Below, one piece after another: positions 9,616 to 21,444 of a DNA stretch of 64,000 bases (its first letter is position 1; every line of letters starts with the position of its first letter). The DNA is from Girardinichthys multiradiatus (lineage: Eukaryota > Chordata > Actinopteri > Cyprinodontiformes > Goodeidae): contig NC_061806.1 of assembly GCF_021462225.1 (NCBI RefSeq), forward strand, positions 23,828,144 through 23,892,143. Direction: 5' to 3'. The translations under genes and the position numbers were made by a program. The notes under the pieces were generated by a model. It was not told the DNA's origin, searched no databases, and saw nothing but the letters and a program-made list of their open reading frames with translations.

Positions 9616-12600
9616 ACATTTGGACCAGCTCACCTCCACACCATGATGAAACATTTTGGTTCTTACAACTCTTTATCCTAATCAGCAGTGATCTATATTT
9701 GCTCCCATGGTGGACTACAGGTATCTGTGAGGTAGAAGACGTTAGGGTTAGACACCACTGGAGGATTGACAAAGGTTGGAAACTCAGGAGCTTTTTAATT
9801 AAGCACCATTCAGGATGGGCATGCCTCATGGCTGACTCAAGTCCCTGGGATGATTGTCCCACTCCTGGGACATTGTACTCACTCCCTCTGCTGGACCCTG
9901 GCGATTCCAAACAACTCTGTGTCACATGAGAGGCCCGTTCTCAGTCATGGTGGGCCACTAGGCTATTCTTAGATGAAGGAATGTACACAGTGGCCTCATG
10001 GCACTCTCCTCAGCGCCCAACTGGAAAACTCTGTGTCACTTCTCTGTGTCATAGTTCTTTTCTGACACCTCCCTGGATTATATCTTAACTCTTTTTTCAT
10101 TTTTCAATTCATATCGGACTGGTAAAATAGTGTGGATATTTTTAACTCTTTAAGGGCATGAGGTAAGGTTCCACGTCTTCAAAAATTTAGCTGGACTGAA
10201 TACTAGACTTAAAATGTATTTCTATAAAATTTCATGCACTATTTCCTGATTTGTTAAGAAGGCTTCAACTGTTTCCATTATCTTTTATTATTAGTGCTCT
10301 TCCTAAATTTTATGGAGCTAACCAGACAGTTTTGAGATATACAGGTTGCTTACCTTTGCCTTGGTGGGTGTAGCAGTTGAAAGACTTTGTTAAACCACAT
10401 CTACATAAATATTTAGTATCATAATCAATCTCATAATCTGTCAAAACACTGTCTAAGAGAGTAACATTTTTCTCCCTGTCATATGATCTTTATCACAAAC
10501 ATAAGGATACAAGGTTGTTTCTCAGATCAAGATTTATTTATCATCACCCGATTATAATTACTAAGTACAATTATACTTCAATCAAGGATTACACAGGAAA
10601 GAAACAAGGGGAACTTTTAATAAATTGTTATTAATTCCACCAAAGTTTGTTTTCTAATAATTTCAATAAATAAAAAGTAACAAAAACTACAACGATAAAA
10701 CAAAGATGTCGACACTGATTATCCAGAATGATTCTACGGCTGACAAGGGGAGTTTTTAAATAAGAATTTCAACTTATAAAATTATTTTTCAAGTTGATTA
10801 AAGTTTTTTTATGAGAAGATAACTGGTCTCAAGAGTTTAAAGAATAGAGTATTAAAGGTGAAAAATGGGGAGTTTTTATACCTAAAATTTGTGGGGGAGA
10901 GTTTGTAGAAGGAATTCAAAGAACCGAACCACCTTTTGGTCCGACACATTCTTCCACTAGAATACTAGAGGTATAGAGGAAAAGAGAGTGCCTACTAGAA
11001 TCTGGTCTGGAATCCAGCTGTTGACTCACTCACAAACCTAACCAAATCACTCCACTTGTGCGGCTCCAACCATTTCTTCTCTCAGCTTGGATTATGGGGA
11101 AATCTTAGAGCAACAGCTGATGTTCAGGTCCAAAGGTCATTTAGGCTGGAAGACTGCTGGTTTTTGGTTAGTTTGTTGTATGTGTTGGCGGCTTCTGATT
11201 TTGGATTCAGAGCCAGGTGACGCTGGATGTGCATTTGAGATGCAGGAAAAATAAAACAAAACTCTTTGCAAGAACCTTACACAAACATTTGTGAGCATTA
11301 CAAAGCAAAGCAAGCGATGCAAACAAAAACATTTATTGCAACCAAATCTCAAAAGAGTGATGAGTGGTTTATTATCAGCAGAGCAAAAATTCTTGCTAGT
11401 TCTCTTTGTGTGAATATCACACCTCAGCTCTCTTGGGAGCGGTGGGCCTCTGGGGTAGGATTCATCACGAGGGTCTGCTCAGCCAATCAGAAAGTGGACT
11501 TAGCTATGTAGGGGCTAGACAACCAAGTAAAAAAATTAATTTCATTTTTCTACCGCAATTTTTAAACTCGAGAAGAGACCAAGTATGTGAGCCAGCTATT
11601 ATTCAGAGTCATAAAAACTTTTATATCACCTTCAAATTTGATGCGGCATGAGATAAGATAGTGTTGTGACTAAATTTAAGAGTCCATCAAGGATATTTTG
11701 AAAGTATTTGGAAACATGCAGTCCTTGTGGATGAAAGGTCACAAATGGTGTGTTCAGTTTAATTCAGATCCTTTCTATTATTTTCTTTTTTATTCAGTTT
11801 ATTTGTATTGCACTAATTTACAACAAATGTTATCTGAAGGCATTTTACAAGACAAATAAATCCAATTTATGGACAGGAATATATAATTAAATCAATCCAA
11901 AAATATAGACTGATTTAAATTCAATTACCTACATTCTGGTTCAATCTTAGCTATAATAGAACTTAACCAAATTTAGCTTACAATGCCAATTTCTAAAAAA
12001 TTAACCATGTAAGGTTGTTCAGTTGATTACATGTGGTATTCATTAATCTAATTTATTAGATGTTATGCTTTGGCACAATAGTGGGTTTTTTCCAGTACAA
12101 AAGCATAAAAACGTGAAATGCATTTGTTTCAGGAAAATCCTTAAAAGTAGAGCTGAAAAAAATACATTTAGGAAGTAACCAAAATATGTCATTTATTTCA
12201 CTACTGCTTCTGTAAATCCTGATTCATTTGATGGCTAATTTCTGGCTCCACCAGTGGTCCGAATTGAAAATGCTTGCTGTGAGAGGTCACTGTCATTTAA
12301 TAATACACAATAATGATTAGGCATCTAAATGTGTCAGGCAGGTCAGGCCCTGTCAATTCTTTTTTTTTTTTACAATTTTTATAGAGAAATTGTTGCTAAT
12401 TGTTCAGTGAATTCTATCCTGGGTTACCACAGATACCACCTTTGGAGAGGGTCAGATTCTGGCACTGGAGAGGAGAAATATTGTAGAAAAAACTTAATAT
12501 GTTGAAAATAGCAGCAGAGTTTACAGAGGGTGAAATGGGTCCTGAGGGAGAGATTCTGAGTGACGGAGAAGCAAACACAGATGGTCTGTTGACACGGTCC

Positions 12601-13402
12601 TTTTAATGTTAGCAGTGATAGGCAGCCTGATGACAGATGTGGCCTAATGGTGGACGGATGTATAAGCATGAGATTTAAAATAGAAAACTAGAAAGTCAGT
12701 GATTCATATTAAGGACAGCTGCTCTGTATGAGTCATGAATGACTGGCTTTTCATTGAACCAGATCACCAGGCATACTGTCTACATACTTAAGCCCTTATG
12801 AAATATATATATATGATGAGGGTAAATAGCCAAGAACAGAGACGTTTTAAGCCTAGAAAAAGTTAAAATTGAATGGCAAAAATAAAAGCACTTCATAAAA
12901 AATAGTAAAAGACAAGGTATTCAAGTGTTCATTTTGAACAACAGGTATTAAAAGTTGTAAAAGGCGACATATTTAATATTTTTACACAAGTGGGGTGCTT
13001 AGTTCAGTTTGTATTGTTAAAATGTGAAAAAAAAAAACGTGAAAATTCAATATTTGATCATTTAAACACATAATGTTTGGGTTGGTGCTTTGGAGATTTG
13101 AAACAAAAAAAAATTATTGCTCAATATCTATTTTCAATTTTTAACTGCAATGTTTTGTGGTTACGGTCCGCTGAGGTTCTTACTAAATGGTGCCCTGGAC
13201 TAGCCGCTCCTTCTGCCGCCCCTTCCCAAAAACCATGAAATCATCTTACTTCTGGGGCAGGATAAAATGCCGTGCAGTCCCACAGACAGACAAAAAATAC
13301 TGTCCCTTTTCTCAGCAGCAAGCAGGGGGCATCAATTCCCTATTGACTGCACACGCATTAAAGAAATAAAAAACCTGTTCAGGGTGCAAATGACAGATGA
13401 CA
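9616..13402. other. Intergenic, no gene recognised
   Basis: Several short open frames are present (for example 9590-9925 and 11137-11352), but none resembles a known protein or has a convincing context. A low-complexity TTTATTTGTATTGCAC stretch near 11798 resembles the tail of a dispersed fish repeat but was not identified. Confidence 0.45.
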
Positions 13403-13404
13403 TA

Positions 13405-13604
13405 CAGGTCCTTCTCAAAATATTAGCATATTGTGATAAAGTTCATTATTTTCCATAATGTCATGATGAAAATTTAACATTCATATATTTTAGATTCATT
13501 GCACACTAACTGAAATATTTCAGGTCTTTTATTGTCTTAATACGGATGATTTTGGCATACAGCTCATGAAAACCCAAAATTCCTATCTCACAAAATTAGC
13601 ATAT
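13405..13604 (+). repeat. Left 200-bp terminal inverted repeat of copy A
   Basis: It starts CAGGTCCTTCTCAAAATATT and ends CACAAAATTAGCATAT, and matches the reverse complement of 14434-14633 with few differences. Confidence 0.92.
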
Positions 13605-13732
13605 CATTAAAAGGGTCTCTAAACGAGCTATGAACCTAATCATCTGAATCAACGAGTTAACTCTAAACACCTGCAAAAGATTCCTGAGGCCTTTAAAACT
13701 CCCAGCCTGGTTCATCACTCAAAACCCCAATC

Positions 13733-14356
13733 ATGGGTAAGACTGCCGACCTGACTGCTGTCCAGGAGGCCACTATTGACACCCTCAAGCAAGAGGGTAA
13801 GACACAGAAAGAAATTTCTGAACGAATAGGCTGTTCCCAGAGTGCTGTATCAAGGCACCTCAGTGGGAAGTCTGTGGGAAGGAAAAAGTGTGGCAGAAAA
13901 CGCTGCACAACGAGAAGAGGTGACCGGACCCTGAGGAAGATTGTGGAGAAGGGCCGATTCCAGACCTTGGGGGAACTGCGGAAGCAGTTGACTGAGTCTG
14001 GAGTAGAAACATCCAGATCTGCTGAAAAGCTTTATGGAGATGAAGATTTCATTTTTCAGCACGACCTGGCACCTGCTCACAGTGCCAAAACCACTGGTAA
14101 ATGGTTTACTGACCATGGTATCACTGTGCTCAATTGGCCTGCCAACTCTCCTGACCTGAACCCCATAGAGAATCTGTGGGATATTGTGAAGAGAACGTTG
14201 AGAGACTCAAGACTCAACACTCTGGATGAGCTAAAGGTCGCTATCGAAGCATCCTGGGCCTCCATAAGACCTCAGCAGTACCACAGGCTGATTGCCTCCA
14301 TGCCACGCCGCATTGAAGCAGTCATTTCTGCAAAAGGATTCCCGACCAAGTATTGA
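13733..14356 (+). pseudogene. Tc1-like transposase with in-frame internal deletion (207 aa)
   Basis: The frame keeps the N-terminal helix-turn-helix region ([21 protein letters not shown]) and the basic KKCGRKRC linker. After GVETSR it jumps directly to [11 protein letters not shown] near base 14020. The first catalytic Asp and the middle of the catalytic domain are lost. The second Asp (FQHDLAPAH) and the Glu (SPDLNPIE) remain, 34 residues apart. The frame stays open to the normal C-terminal region ending FPTKY. It cannot be a catalytic enzyme, but a DNA-binding protein could still be made. Compared with the other two copies the deletion is about 380 bp. Confidence 0.9.
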
Positions 14357-14433
14357 GTGCATAACTGTACATGATTATTTGAAGGTTGACGTTTTTTGTA
14401 TTAAAAACACTTTTCTTTTATTGGTCGGATGAA

Positions 14434-14633
14434 ATATGCTAATTTTGTGAGATAGGAATTTTGGGTTTTCATGAGCTGTATGCCACAATCATCTGTATTA
14501 AGACAATAAAAGACCTGAAATATTTCAGTTAGTGTGCAATGAATCTAAAATATATGAATGTTAAATTTTCATCATGACATTATGGAAAATAATGAACTTT
14601 ATCACAATATGCTAATATTTTGAGAAGGACCTG
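14434..14633 (-). repeat. Right 200-bp terminal inverted repeat of copy A
   Basis: It is the inverted partner of 13405-13604 and ends TTTTGAGAAGGACCTG immediately before the TA duplication. Confidence 0.92.
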
Positions 14634-14639
14634 TATATT

Positions 14640-15595
14640 TTTTATCTGCTGCTTGTGTGCTCTCTCCCCTTTCTAATGCAGTCCTAGGCTACTGCCAGGA
14701 TGGCCCATACTTAAAACCGCCACTGGTCACAGTTGGATTACACTGTTTATGAACAACATTTTCTAATTATCTAAGAACTGTGGAAACTAATTGCTAGATC
14801 TTTTTAGTATTATATTTAATTCAGTCAGTAAGCAGACTGGATAACGGCAACAAACTAAGTTCTCTGACAGTCCTTTCCAAAGTGTCTCGGACCCAATTTT
14901 CTCCTATTTCCTTTTTATAGCACCCGGCTATTAATAGCCCCTGTGGCAAAGGTGTGTAAAATGCCTTAAAATAAATTAATCTTTCTAATCTTCGCAGCAG
15001 CCAAATCCCAGAAAATTTTGGAAATATCCATCATTCATTTTGAGAACATTTACTCAGTGGGTACATTTTTTTTCTTGACAAAAACACAGAGGGCCCTCTC
15101 TCTTATTCACTCTTTAAAAAGGGAAAGATGAAGGAACATGCCAACAAAGACATGCTAAATAAAAGGCAACTCTGCATTGACCTTCATAAGTCAACAACTG
15201 TTTACAAAGAAACAGCTGTCAATTTTTATGCAGACCTGCCTGAAAATTACGTTCAGTACAGAGTCCTGTCCTATTGGCTCAGAGATCTCTCCTAAAACAT
15301 GTTTCCTAATATTACATAATAACACAACACATAGAGCACCATTTAAAATAAGGGTTACCCTTGGTAAAGATGTGCAAAAAGCGCTTAACTAAATTTATTA
15401 TGGAGTAGTATAATCTCAAACTGAACAATGAAAAAAAAAATACTCCAGCCTTTAACTTGACAGATTTAATCACTGGACAAGAAAATCCCACATTAAATAA
15501 TCTATCATTTTTCAAAATCACCAGAGGCACAAGTATCGGCAACCTTGGTTTTAATATATTATAGTACTCCCTTTTAACTAAAAGCAAAAAATTTA
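14640..15595. other. Intergenic, no feature seen
   Basis: Nothing recognisable on either strand. Confidence 0.5.
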
Positions 15596-16140
15596 TTTGA
15601 GACAAAGTTGGCTGATTCAAGGATCTTTGACCCTTTCTGTTGGCACAATCTTTCTAGGTCATCCAGAGCCCCGGGTCCTCTCCTATACTCTCTTCTTGCT
15701 AGTTCAGCCCACATGTTTTCTATAGGATTTAGGTCCGGGTGTTAAGATGGTAGAAATGGTAGAAAGTTGATTTTCTGTCTAATGAACCATTTCTGAGTGG
15801 ATTAAGCCATTTGATTTGTTTAAGATGTCGAGGTATTTTAGAGTTCACAATGCCATTCAGCCTAATAAGGTTCCTAAATTTGAATAGGAAACAGGCCCAC
15901 AGCATCCCAGATTACCCACCGTACTGAGAAGATGCTGCAAGTGCGGCTTTAGTTCACGCTAAACCCCACTATAATGTTTGTTGTCAATAAGCTAAATCTT
16001 GGTCTTATTTAACAAAGACTCATGATTCCAGTTAAAAATCTAAGTAGCATTGTGAAAATTAAATTTTTTTCAAGTTTTTGATGGTTGGACAGAAAAGACA
16101 TGCTTGTGTTACTCCTTGCGGTTGGCATGGAGATGGTATC
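15596..16140 (-). mobile_element. Old Tc1-like relic
   Basis: The minus strand, read from about 15760 downward, gives NPIENMWAEL-like remnants (complement of TGTTTTCTATAGGATTTAGG). The TGGGCTGTGGGCC-type [12 protein letters not shown] region appears as the complement of CCACAGCATCCCAGATTACC near 15897. Frames are heavily broken, and no clean inverted repeats were seen. Confidence 0.6.
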
Positions 16141-16461
16141 TCATCTAATTTTACTTGGCCGTGTTTTTTTTTTTCTTTATGGTAGTTGACTTTAGTTGTC
16201 AAACTTTATTAAATATATTTAAAGAAACTTAAGATAACTATAGTCATACCATTTAGCCAACAAACAAAAAAAGGCAGCTTACTTTTTACATGGTGATGTA
16301 AAAATAGTAATACCGTTTTAGAAAATTACACATTAATTGAAAACAGCCTTTACTGCATAAATCAGTTACATTCATTACATTCACTGTATTGCCATGCAAT
16401 GTAGTCCATGTCTTCTCATTGAACAATCTCGTGCCTCCTCCTTTCCTCTCTTATTAACAGG

Positions 16462-17817
16462 ATGGCTGGCAGACGATCAGACATTTTCTCTTTCAAAGAC
16501 TCAGAACTTCCCTGCTACTTGCTCATCCAGCTCAACATCCTACGGCAGGAGCGCATCCTGACAGACGTGCTGCTCTGCACTGAGCACCAGGAGATCCCCT
16601 GCCACAGGAATGTCCTGGTCTCCAGCAGCCCGTACTTCCGTGCCATGTTCTGCAACAACTTTCTGGAGAGCAGCCAGGCCCGTGTAAACCTGAAGGGAAT
16701 CTCTTCCAGCGTGCTCACTTGCATTGTGGACTATGTTTACACAGGCTGCGTCACTATCACCATGGAGAATGTGCTCCCTCTCATGCAGGCAGCGTCCATG
16801 CTTCACTATGGGGGTCTCTTTGAAGCTTGCTCCATGTTCCTGCAGGAGCAGCTAAGTCCTGAGAACTGTCTGAGTATGATCCGGTTGTCAGAGATCCTCC
16901 ACTGTGAGAGTCTAAAGGAAAAGGCAAAGGAGATGGCTGTGAGGTGTTTCTCTGATGTTGCTGCCACTGAGGACTTCTGTGAGCTGTCTCTTCCAGAACT
17001 CATGTGCTACCTGGAGGATGACCGTCTTTGTGCTGAGGAGGAACAGGTGTTTGAGACTCTCCTGGCATGGATCCATCATGACCCATTTTCGCGGCGTGGT
17101 GCAATCCACGATCTCTTCAAGAAGGTTCGTCTGCGCTACATCCATCCAACATACCTCTTCCAGTTCATCGCCAACGACCCACTGGTGCAGTCGTCCACGC
17201 TCTGCACTGAGATTATCGACTCTGTTCGCCGTCTTATGCTCACAGCCAGCACCAAGTGCAGCCGCGAGCTGAAACCTCTCTGGACCACACCAAGACGTTA
17301 CACTTGCAGAGAAACACTGGTGGTAGTCGGAGGACGCAAAAACAACGAGCAGACTTCTCGAGAGGCGCTTCTGTATGATGAAAGAACTCATCGTTGGCAG
17401 TGGATGGCCAAGCTGCCTCTGCGTCTCTACAAAGCTGCATACGTGTGCATTCACAGCATCCTTTATGTGTTGGGGGGTCTCAGTCTCTGCATGGCTTCTG
17501 GGGACAGTTCAGTCAGTGCCACTGTTTATACACTGTCCCTGAAAACAAACCAGTGGAGGACTGCAGAACCCATGCTGGAGCCCCGATATGCACACCAAAG
17601 CGTGTCTTATCTGCACTTTATCTTTGTGCTGGGAGGTATTGGGTTAGACAAGCGAATCTCTCAGTCAGTAGAGAGGTATAACAGCATGTTTAATCAATGG
17701 GAGGCCATGGCATCGATGCCCACTGCCGTGCTTCATCCAGCTATTGCAGCCAGTGATCAGAGGATCTACGTGTTTGGAGGGGAGGACGCCATGCAGAACC
17801 CTGTCCGGCTTATTCAG
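16462..17817 (+). CDS. klhl38: klhl38 coding exon 1 (BTB, BACK, first kelch repeats)
   Basis: 452 codons from the ATG to ..VRLIQ, ending in phase 0 at CAG|GTAAAG. The exon itself begins at 16461 after TTATTAACAG. Confidence 0.94.
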
Positions 17818-20128
17818 GTAAAGCACAACTCTGGGAAGTCTTGTCTGAAGACTCAGAATTAGATTGGTTGCTAATGTTTTTGTTGTGAGACAGGTATATC
17901 ACATCTCTCGCAACCTGTGGTCCAGATTGGAGACAAGAACTGTGAAAAACGTTTGTGCTCCAGCTGCTGTCATAGAGGAGAAGATCTACATCATAGGAGG
18001 TGAACAATCTCCTTTATGTATTAATCTGATGCATGTAAACACAGTGCTTTGCAAATGTACTGATACCCCTAAAACATTTTACATTTTGTCATATTACATC
18101 CACAAACTTCCATCTCTTCCACAATAGTCAGATTTGTAGAGTGTCTGACTAGTAATTATCCTATTGACAGATTCTCCCACCATGTTTAAGTATGATTGCA
18201 GTTGCATTTAAAAAATGGATTGAACAGTGCTTTGTGAGATGTTCAAATCTTGGGGTATTGTTTTATAAACTATGAATTCCCTTTTTATACCTGACCTTTT
18301 CTTCTTAGTCGTCATGACGCTGTTTGTTCACTAATGTTCTCCAACAAACCTCCGAGGTTTTCACAGAACAACTCGATTTATACTGAGATTAGTGTTCACA
18401 CAGTCAGACTATATCAGCTAATTAGGTGTGTTTGGAAGGTAGATGGTTACACAGAAATAATTGATTTAAGTGTATCAGAGTAAAGGGTAAATGGTGACAA
18501 TTTCCTAAACCAAGTCCAAACCAATCAGAGTTATTCTCTCTGAAAGAAAACAACATTGCTGAGCTTCTCTAAATTGTTGTAGTTCAGCATTTACTTCCAT
18601 TACCTAATGAAAATACTATCATACAATTGCATACCTTTTGCCTTGTGGCTAGTTTGGTATACTCGAATTAAATCCTGCAAACTTACTGTCTGTGCCTGTT
18701 GCCATTCATACTAAGAGCTCTTTTAAATCTATTTGATAACCGCTTCACAGGAGAAAGATTTTCTGTTTTTGTCCAACTTTCGCAAAAATTAAATCAAAAT
18801 CATGATGATCATGAACTTAGTACTGTGCTTTGGTGTATGCAAAAAAGTCAGAGAAAGCACAACATTTAGGAACTATTTAATAGTTGAATTCATACAGTGC
18901 TTTAAGGACAATGTCCACCAACAGTCTGTAAAAGCTTGACACAAAAATGTCTAATATATAAGGTATTGATTTCTGTGTTAAAAGTGTATTTTTTTTTACC
19001 TCGTTGACAATGTTTTTATTGTTTGGTTTTTTTAAAGGTGGTTTTTCCTAAAATAATGAGAAAATATCTAGTTATCGTAGGAGAAAAAACGTGTTTTCTG
19101 CATCCAGTGCTGTGTGTTTTTAACTTTTTTCAATGCATTATAAACTTGACTAAGCTCTTCTATATATTTGGAAGAACTATGCACCTCTACTCAGGGTAGA
19201 AAGTCCAGTTTGCAATGTACTGAGGCCATTGCAATGTGAATATTTTCAGAATAAACATCATAAATTCTAATCTAGGGGGAAAATGGTCATATGTAGATCT
19301 TGAAAGCAGATCCAATCTATACTGCACAGTAGAAAAAACAACATTGGTTGATGGGTTTTTATTCTTCGATAGAATTTGTTGCTCTCTCAAAAACTGCTGG
19401 GTTGAAACTATCCAAGCTAAAAAGAACCAAATTTAAACCTTAAGGTTTTAAATTGACTTTCTGACAAAGTTTGAACATTGAACTTAGCTAGCTCAATGTT
19501 GCACTGAGCACTTCGCAGTTAAAAGGCTAATCCTGTCCTGAGTCACCAGCCTTGTTCCCCAGTACAGTGTCTTACTATTTCCTCCTGTGAAAGATGCTGA
19601 GTGAAGTCTGATCATGTCATTGTAAAGTTTAAAATGGTGGTCTTTGAAGAATTATGAGGCACCTTTGTAGTTTCTTCTTTAACTTAACAATTTTGACCCA
19701 ATGTTTGGCTCAAACTACCCAACTTCTTGTCAAACAAGATGAAATAACCCAGCAGTTTCTTGTGTGATGATATAAATAAGGTAAACTATAAATAAAATGT
19801 TTTAATTAACTTTGGTTATGCACAATACGTCTTTATAGGGTATACCAAGAGAATGATCGCCTACGACACCAAAGCCAACAAATTTTTTAAGTGTGCAAAT
19901 CTGAAGGAGCGACGAATGCACCACAGCGCCACAGTGATCAACAACAAGCTCTACGTCACAGGCGGACGTATTCTCAATGGCCATGATGTCATCGAAGACT
20001 CGGATTGCTTTGAGTGTTACGACCCAAAAACGGACGTTTGGACCTCCAAAGGTTCTCTACCGTACAAGCTTTTTGACCATGGTTCTCTGCCGCTGGTTTG
20101 TGTTTCCAACACACCCAACCCACCATGA
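16462..20128 (+). CDS. klhl38: klhl38, kelch-like family member 38 (complete coding region, 3 exons)
   Basis: Exons 16462-17817, 17894-17999 and 19839-20128 join in phases 0 and 1 to give 583 residues, close to the ~581 of human KLHL38. An N-terminal BTB domain (about residues 30-130: RILTDVLL, EIPCHRNVLVSSSPYFRAMF, VDYVYTG) is followed by a BACK domain (about 135-240: LSPENCLSMIRLSEIL, EEEQVFETLLAWI, VRLRYIHP). Kelch repeats ending in GG follow: VVVGG, YVLGG, FVLGG, YVFGG, YIIGG, YVTGG. This layout is that of CUL3 ubiquitin-ligase adaptors, with the BTB/BACK region binding CUL3 and the kelch propeller the substrate; the KLHL38 substrate is not known to me. The ATG lies one base after an acceptor (TTATTAACAG), so an upstream non-coding exon is expected but was not found. 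fam91a1 is also its near neighbour in human 8q24. Confidence 0.94.
17894..17999 (+). CDS. klhl38: klhl38 coding exon 2
   Basis: 106 nt encoding VYHISRNLWSRLETRTVKNV through IYIIG plus one base. The acceptor is TGAGACAG and the donor GTGAAC. The intron before it is only 76 bp. Confidence 0.93.
18042..18490 (-). mobile_element. Old Tc1-like relic in klhl38 intron 2
   Basis: It opens with a degraded terminal repeat (CAGTGCTTTGCAAATGTACTGATACCCCT, then CATTTTGTCATATTACA). It continues with AGATTTGTAGAGTGTCTGAC..GACAGATTCTCCCACC, which resembles the antisense 5' coding part of the same teleost Tc1 family as the relic at 49288. The middle is deleted. Confidence 0.55.
19839..20128 (+). CDS. klhl38: klhl38 coding exon 3 (C-terminal kelch repeat and stop)
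   Basis: 290 nt from acceptor CTTTATAG. It encodes GYTKRMIAYDTKANKFFKC, RRMHHSATVINNKLYVTGG and KLFDHGSLPL to a TGA at 20126-20128. Confidence 0.93.
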
Positions 20129-20722
20129 GTTAATCCTCTTCTTTGCTATGATATATTTTGGCCTCTACATTATCAGTGGGAAACCATTTCAGACTGACAG
20201 CATTGCTTAATGGAGGTCAGTCTCTGCTAGAAGATAGCAGTCCGTTTAGCTCCACTGATGTTGATCTGAAACAAAGTGAAGTCTGCAAGAGGTGGCATTA
20301 CTGAAACACCTGTGGTGAAACTAAAGAGCCAAGCAGAGGTTGTCAGGCTTTAACACAAAGCCATTTTTTTTACACATTGGACTTGAAAAAATGTCTTTGC
20401 ATTCACATTTGATGATAAGTATTAATGTTTTATTATCCCAGACATTAATACAAAATAGAATTCCTTTATGTGGCAGCTGTAATTTCCATATTCTGCCTGT
20501 TAAACCAGGACATAAATGTGTATGGGTTTGGGTTCATCTTTAAGCTCTGTTAGAGAACTAACAGGTGCACTATTTACACTTTGTGTAGTAAATAATACAT
20601 TCCTCATTGACCCACTTGTTCTTATTGGATTGCACTTGTTGATGAGAGGTTTTGTCAGAGAACATGAAGAAGCTCCTACAGAGATGATGAAGAACCAGTC
20701 TCTCTCAGATCTTGTCAAATGA

Positions 20723-20728
20723 AATAAA
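20723..20728 (+). terminator. klhl38: Candidate klhl38 polyadenylation signal
   Basis: This AATAAA lies about 600 bp after the stop codon. It is the first canonical hexamer I noticed on the plus strand; use is inferred. Confidence 0.35.
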
Positions 20729-21300
20729 CTGGGCCAACATTCAATAATTTATCAGTGGGCTTATATTTTTCTCTGGAAAATCCAACAACGTTTGCACATG
20801 CACAGTAATGTGAAGACTTTTGATCCTGTATTAACAGTTTGGAAGTTATGGGGTTTTTCATGTTACTGTGCATGCAAGTGAAAATGTCTTTACAGCCATT
20901 AAATGTTGATGTGAGAACATGTGACAAAGCTGACTTAGAAGTGTCCTGGAATGATGCATTGACCTCATTACTGCAGACAAGAGTGGGAGAGGTGTTAGGG
21001 AGAAATCCAGTGTTTGCATCATCATTCTAAAACCCTCTTTGCTTTCAAGTATGCTGTTCATTTATAGCTGGACCATTTTTATAACTTCTCTACAGCAAAT
21101 GTATTTTTGTTACACCTTTTGTTGCACCTTTTTTCTTAACAATGTATCAATTTGGTTACTACTTGGTAGCCCTTTGCACATGCACAGTGGCCATTTACTG
21201 TACATCATCTGTTTGTATACATGTTCCATTGGTGTCTGAAAGCATAAAATGGAGAGAAATACATTGTTATTGGCTTTTATTGATAACAGTCATTGGTACC
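20729..21300. other. Intergenic, no feature seen
   Basis: No recognised element beyond possible klhl38 downstream sequence. Confidence 0.4.
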
Positions 21301-21324
21301 ACAACAAATAGAAAATCTGAGCCT

Positions 21325-21440
21325 TTTACATCACTGTGGAAGAATTTTGGCCCACTCTTCTTTGCAGAATTGTTTTAATTCAGCCACAATGGAGGGTTTT
21401 TGAGCATGAACAGGCTTTTTAAGGTCATACATTGCCAACT
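21325..21440 (-). mobile_element. Tc1-like transposase C-terminal fragment
   Basis: The minus strand reads VAELKQFCKEEWAKI, the typical tail of a Tc1 transposase, from the complement of TGGCCCACTCTTCTTTGCAG and neighbours. It is a short fossil only. Confidence 0.7.
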
Positions 21441-21444
21441 CTTC

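Larger units (their letters stand above)
13405..14633 (+). mobile_element. Tc1-like DD34E transposon, internally deleted copy A (1,229 bp)
   Basis: TA target duplications flank the element (13403-13404 and 14634-14635). Long inverted repeats of about 200 bp lie at 13405-13604 and 14434-14633. Each has an outer and an inner copy of an ATTAGCATAT-containing motif, which gives the IR/DR layout of the Tc1 superfamily. About 380 bp are missing from the middle compared with the copy at 47075. It lies upstream of klhl38. Confidence 0.95.

Noticed and set aside
9590..9925. 111-codon minus-strand frame downstream of a LINE-like fragment
   Set aside because: No known motif, overlaps repeat-like DNA, and no splice or promoter context; treated as chance.
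10900..11520. Possible solo LTR
   Set aside because: No matching second copy, no TG..CA boundaries with a target duplication, and no primer-binding site could be shown.
5331..16460. Search for anxa13 exons between fam91a1 and klhl38
   Set aside because: No annexin-repeat wording was seen in any frame, so none is annotated; small exons could still be missed by eye.
16515..17454. Long minus-strand frames opposite klhl38
   Set aside because: They are reverse-strand shadows of the conserved BTB-BACK-Kelch coding exon.
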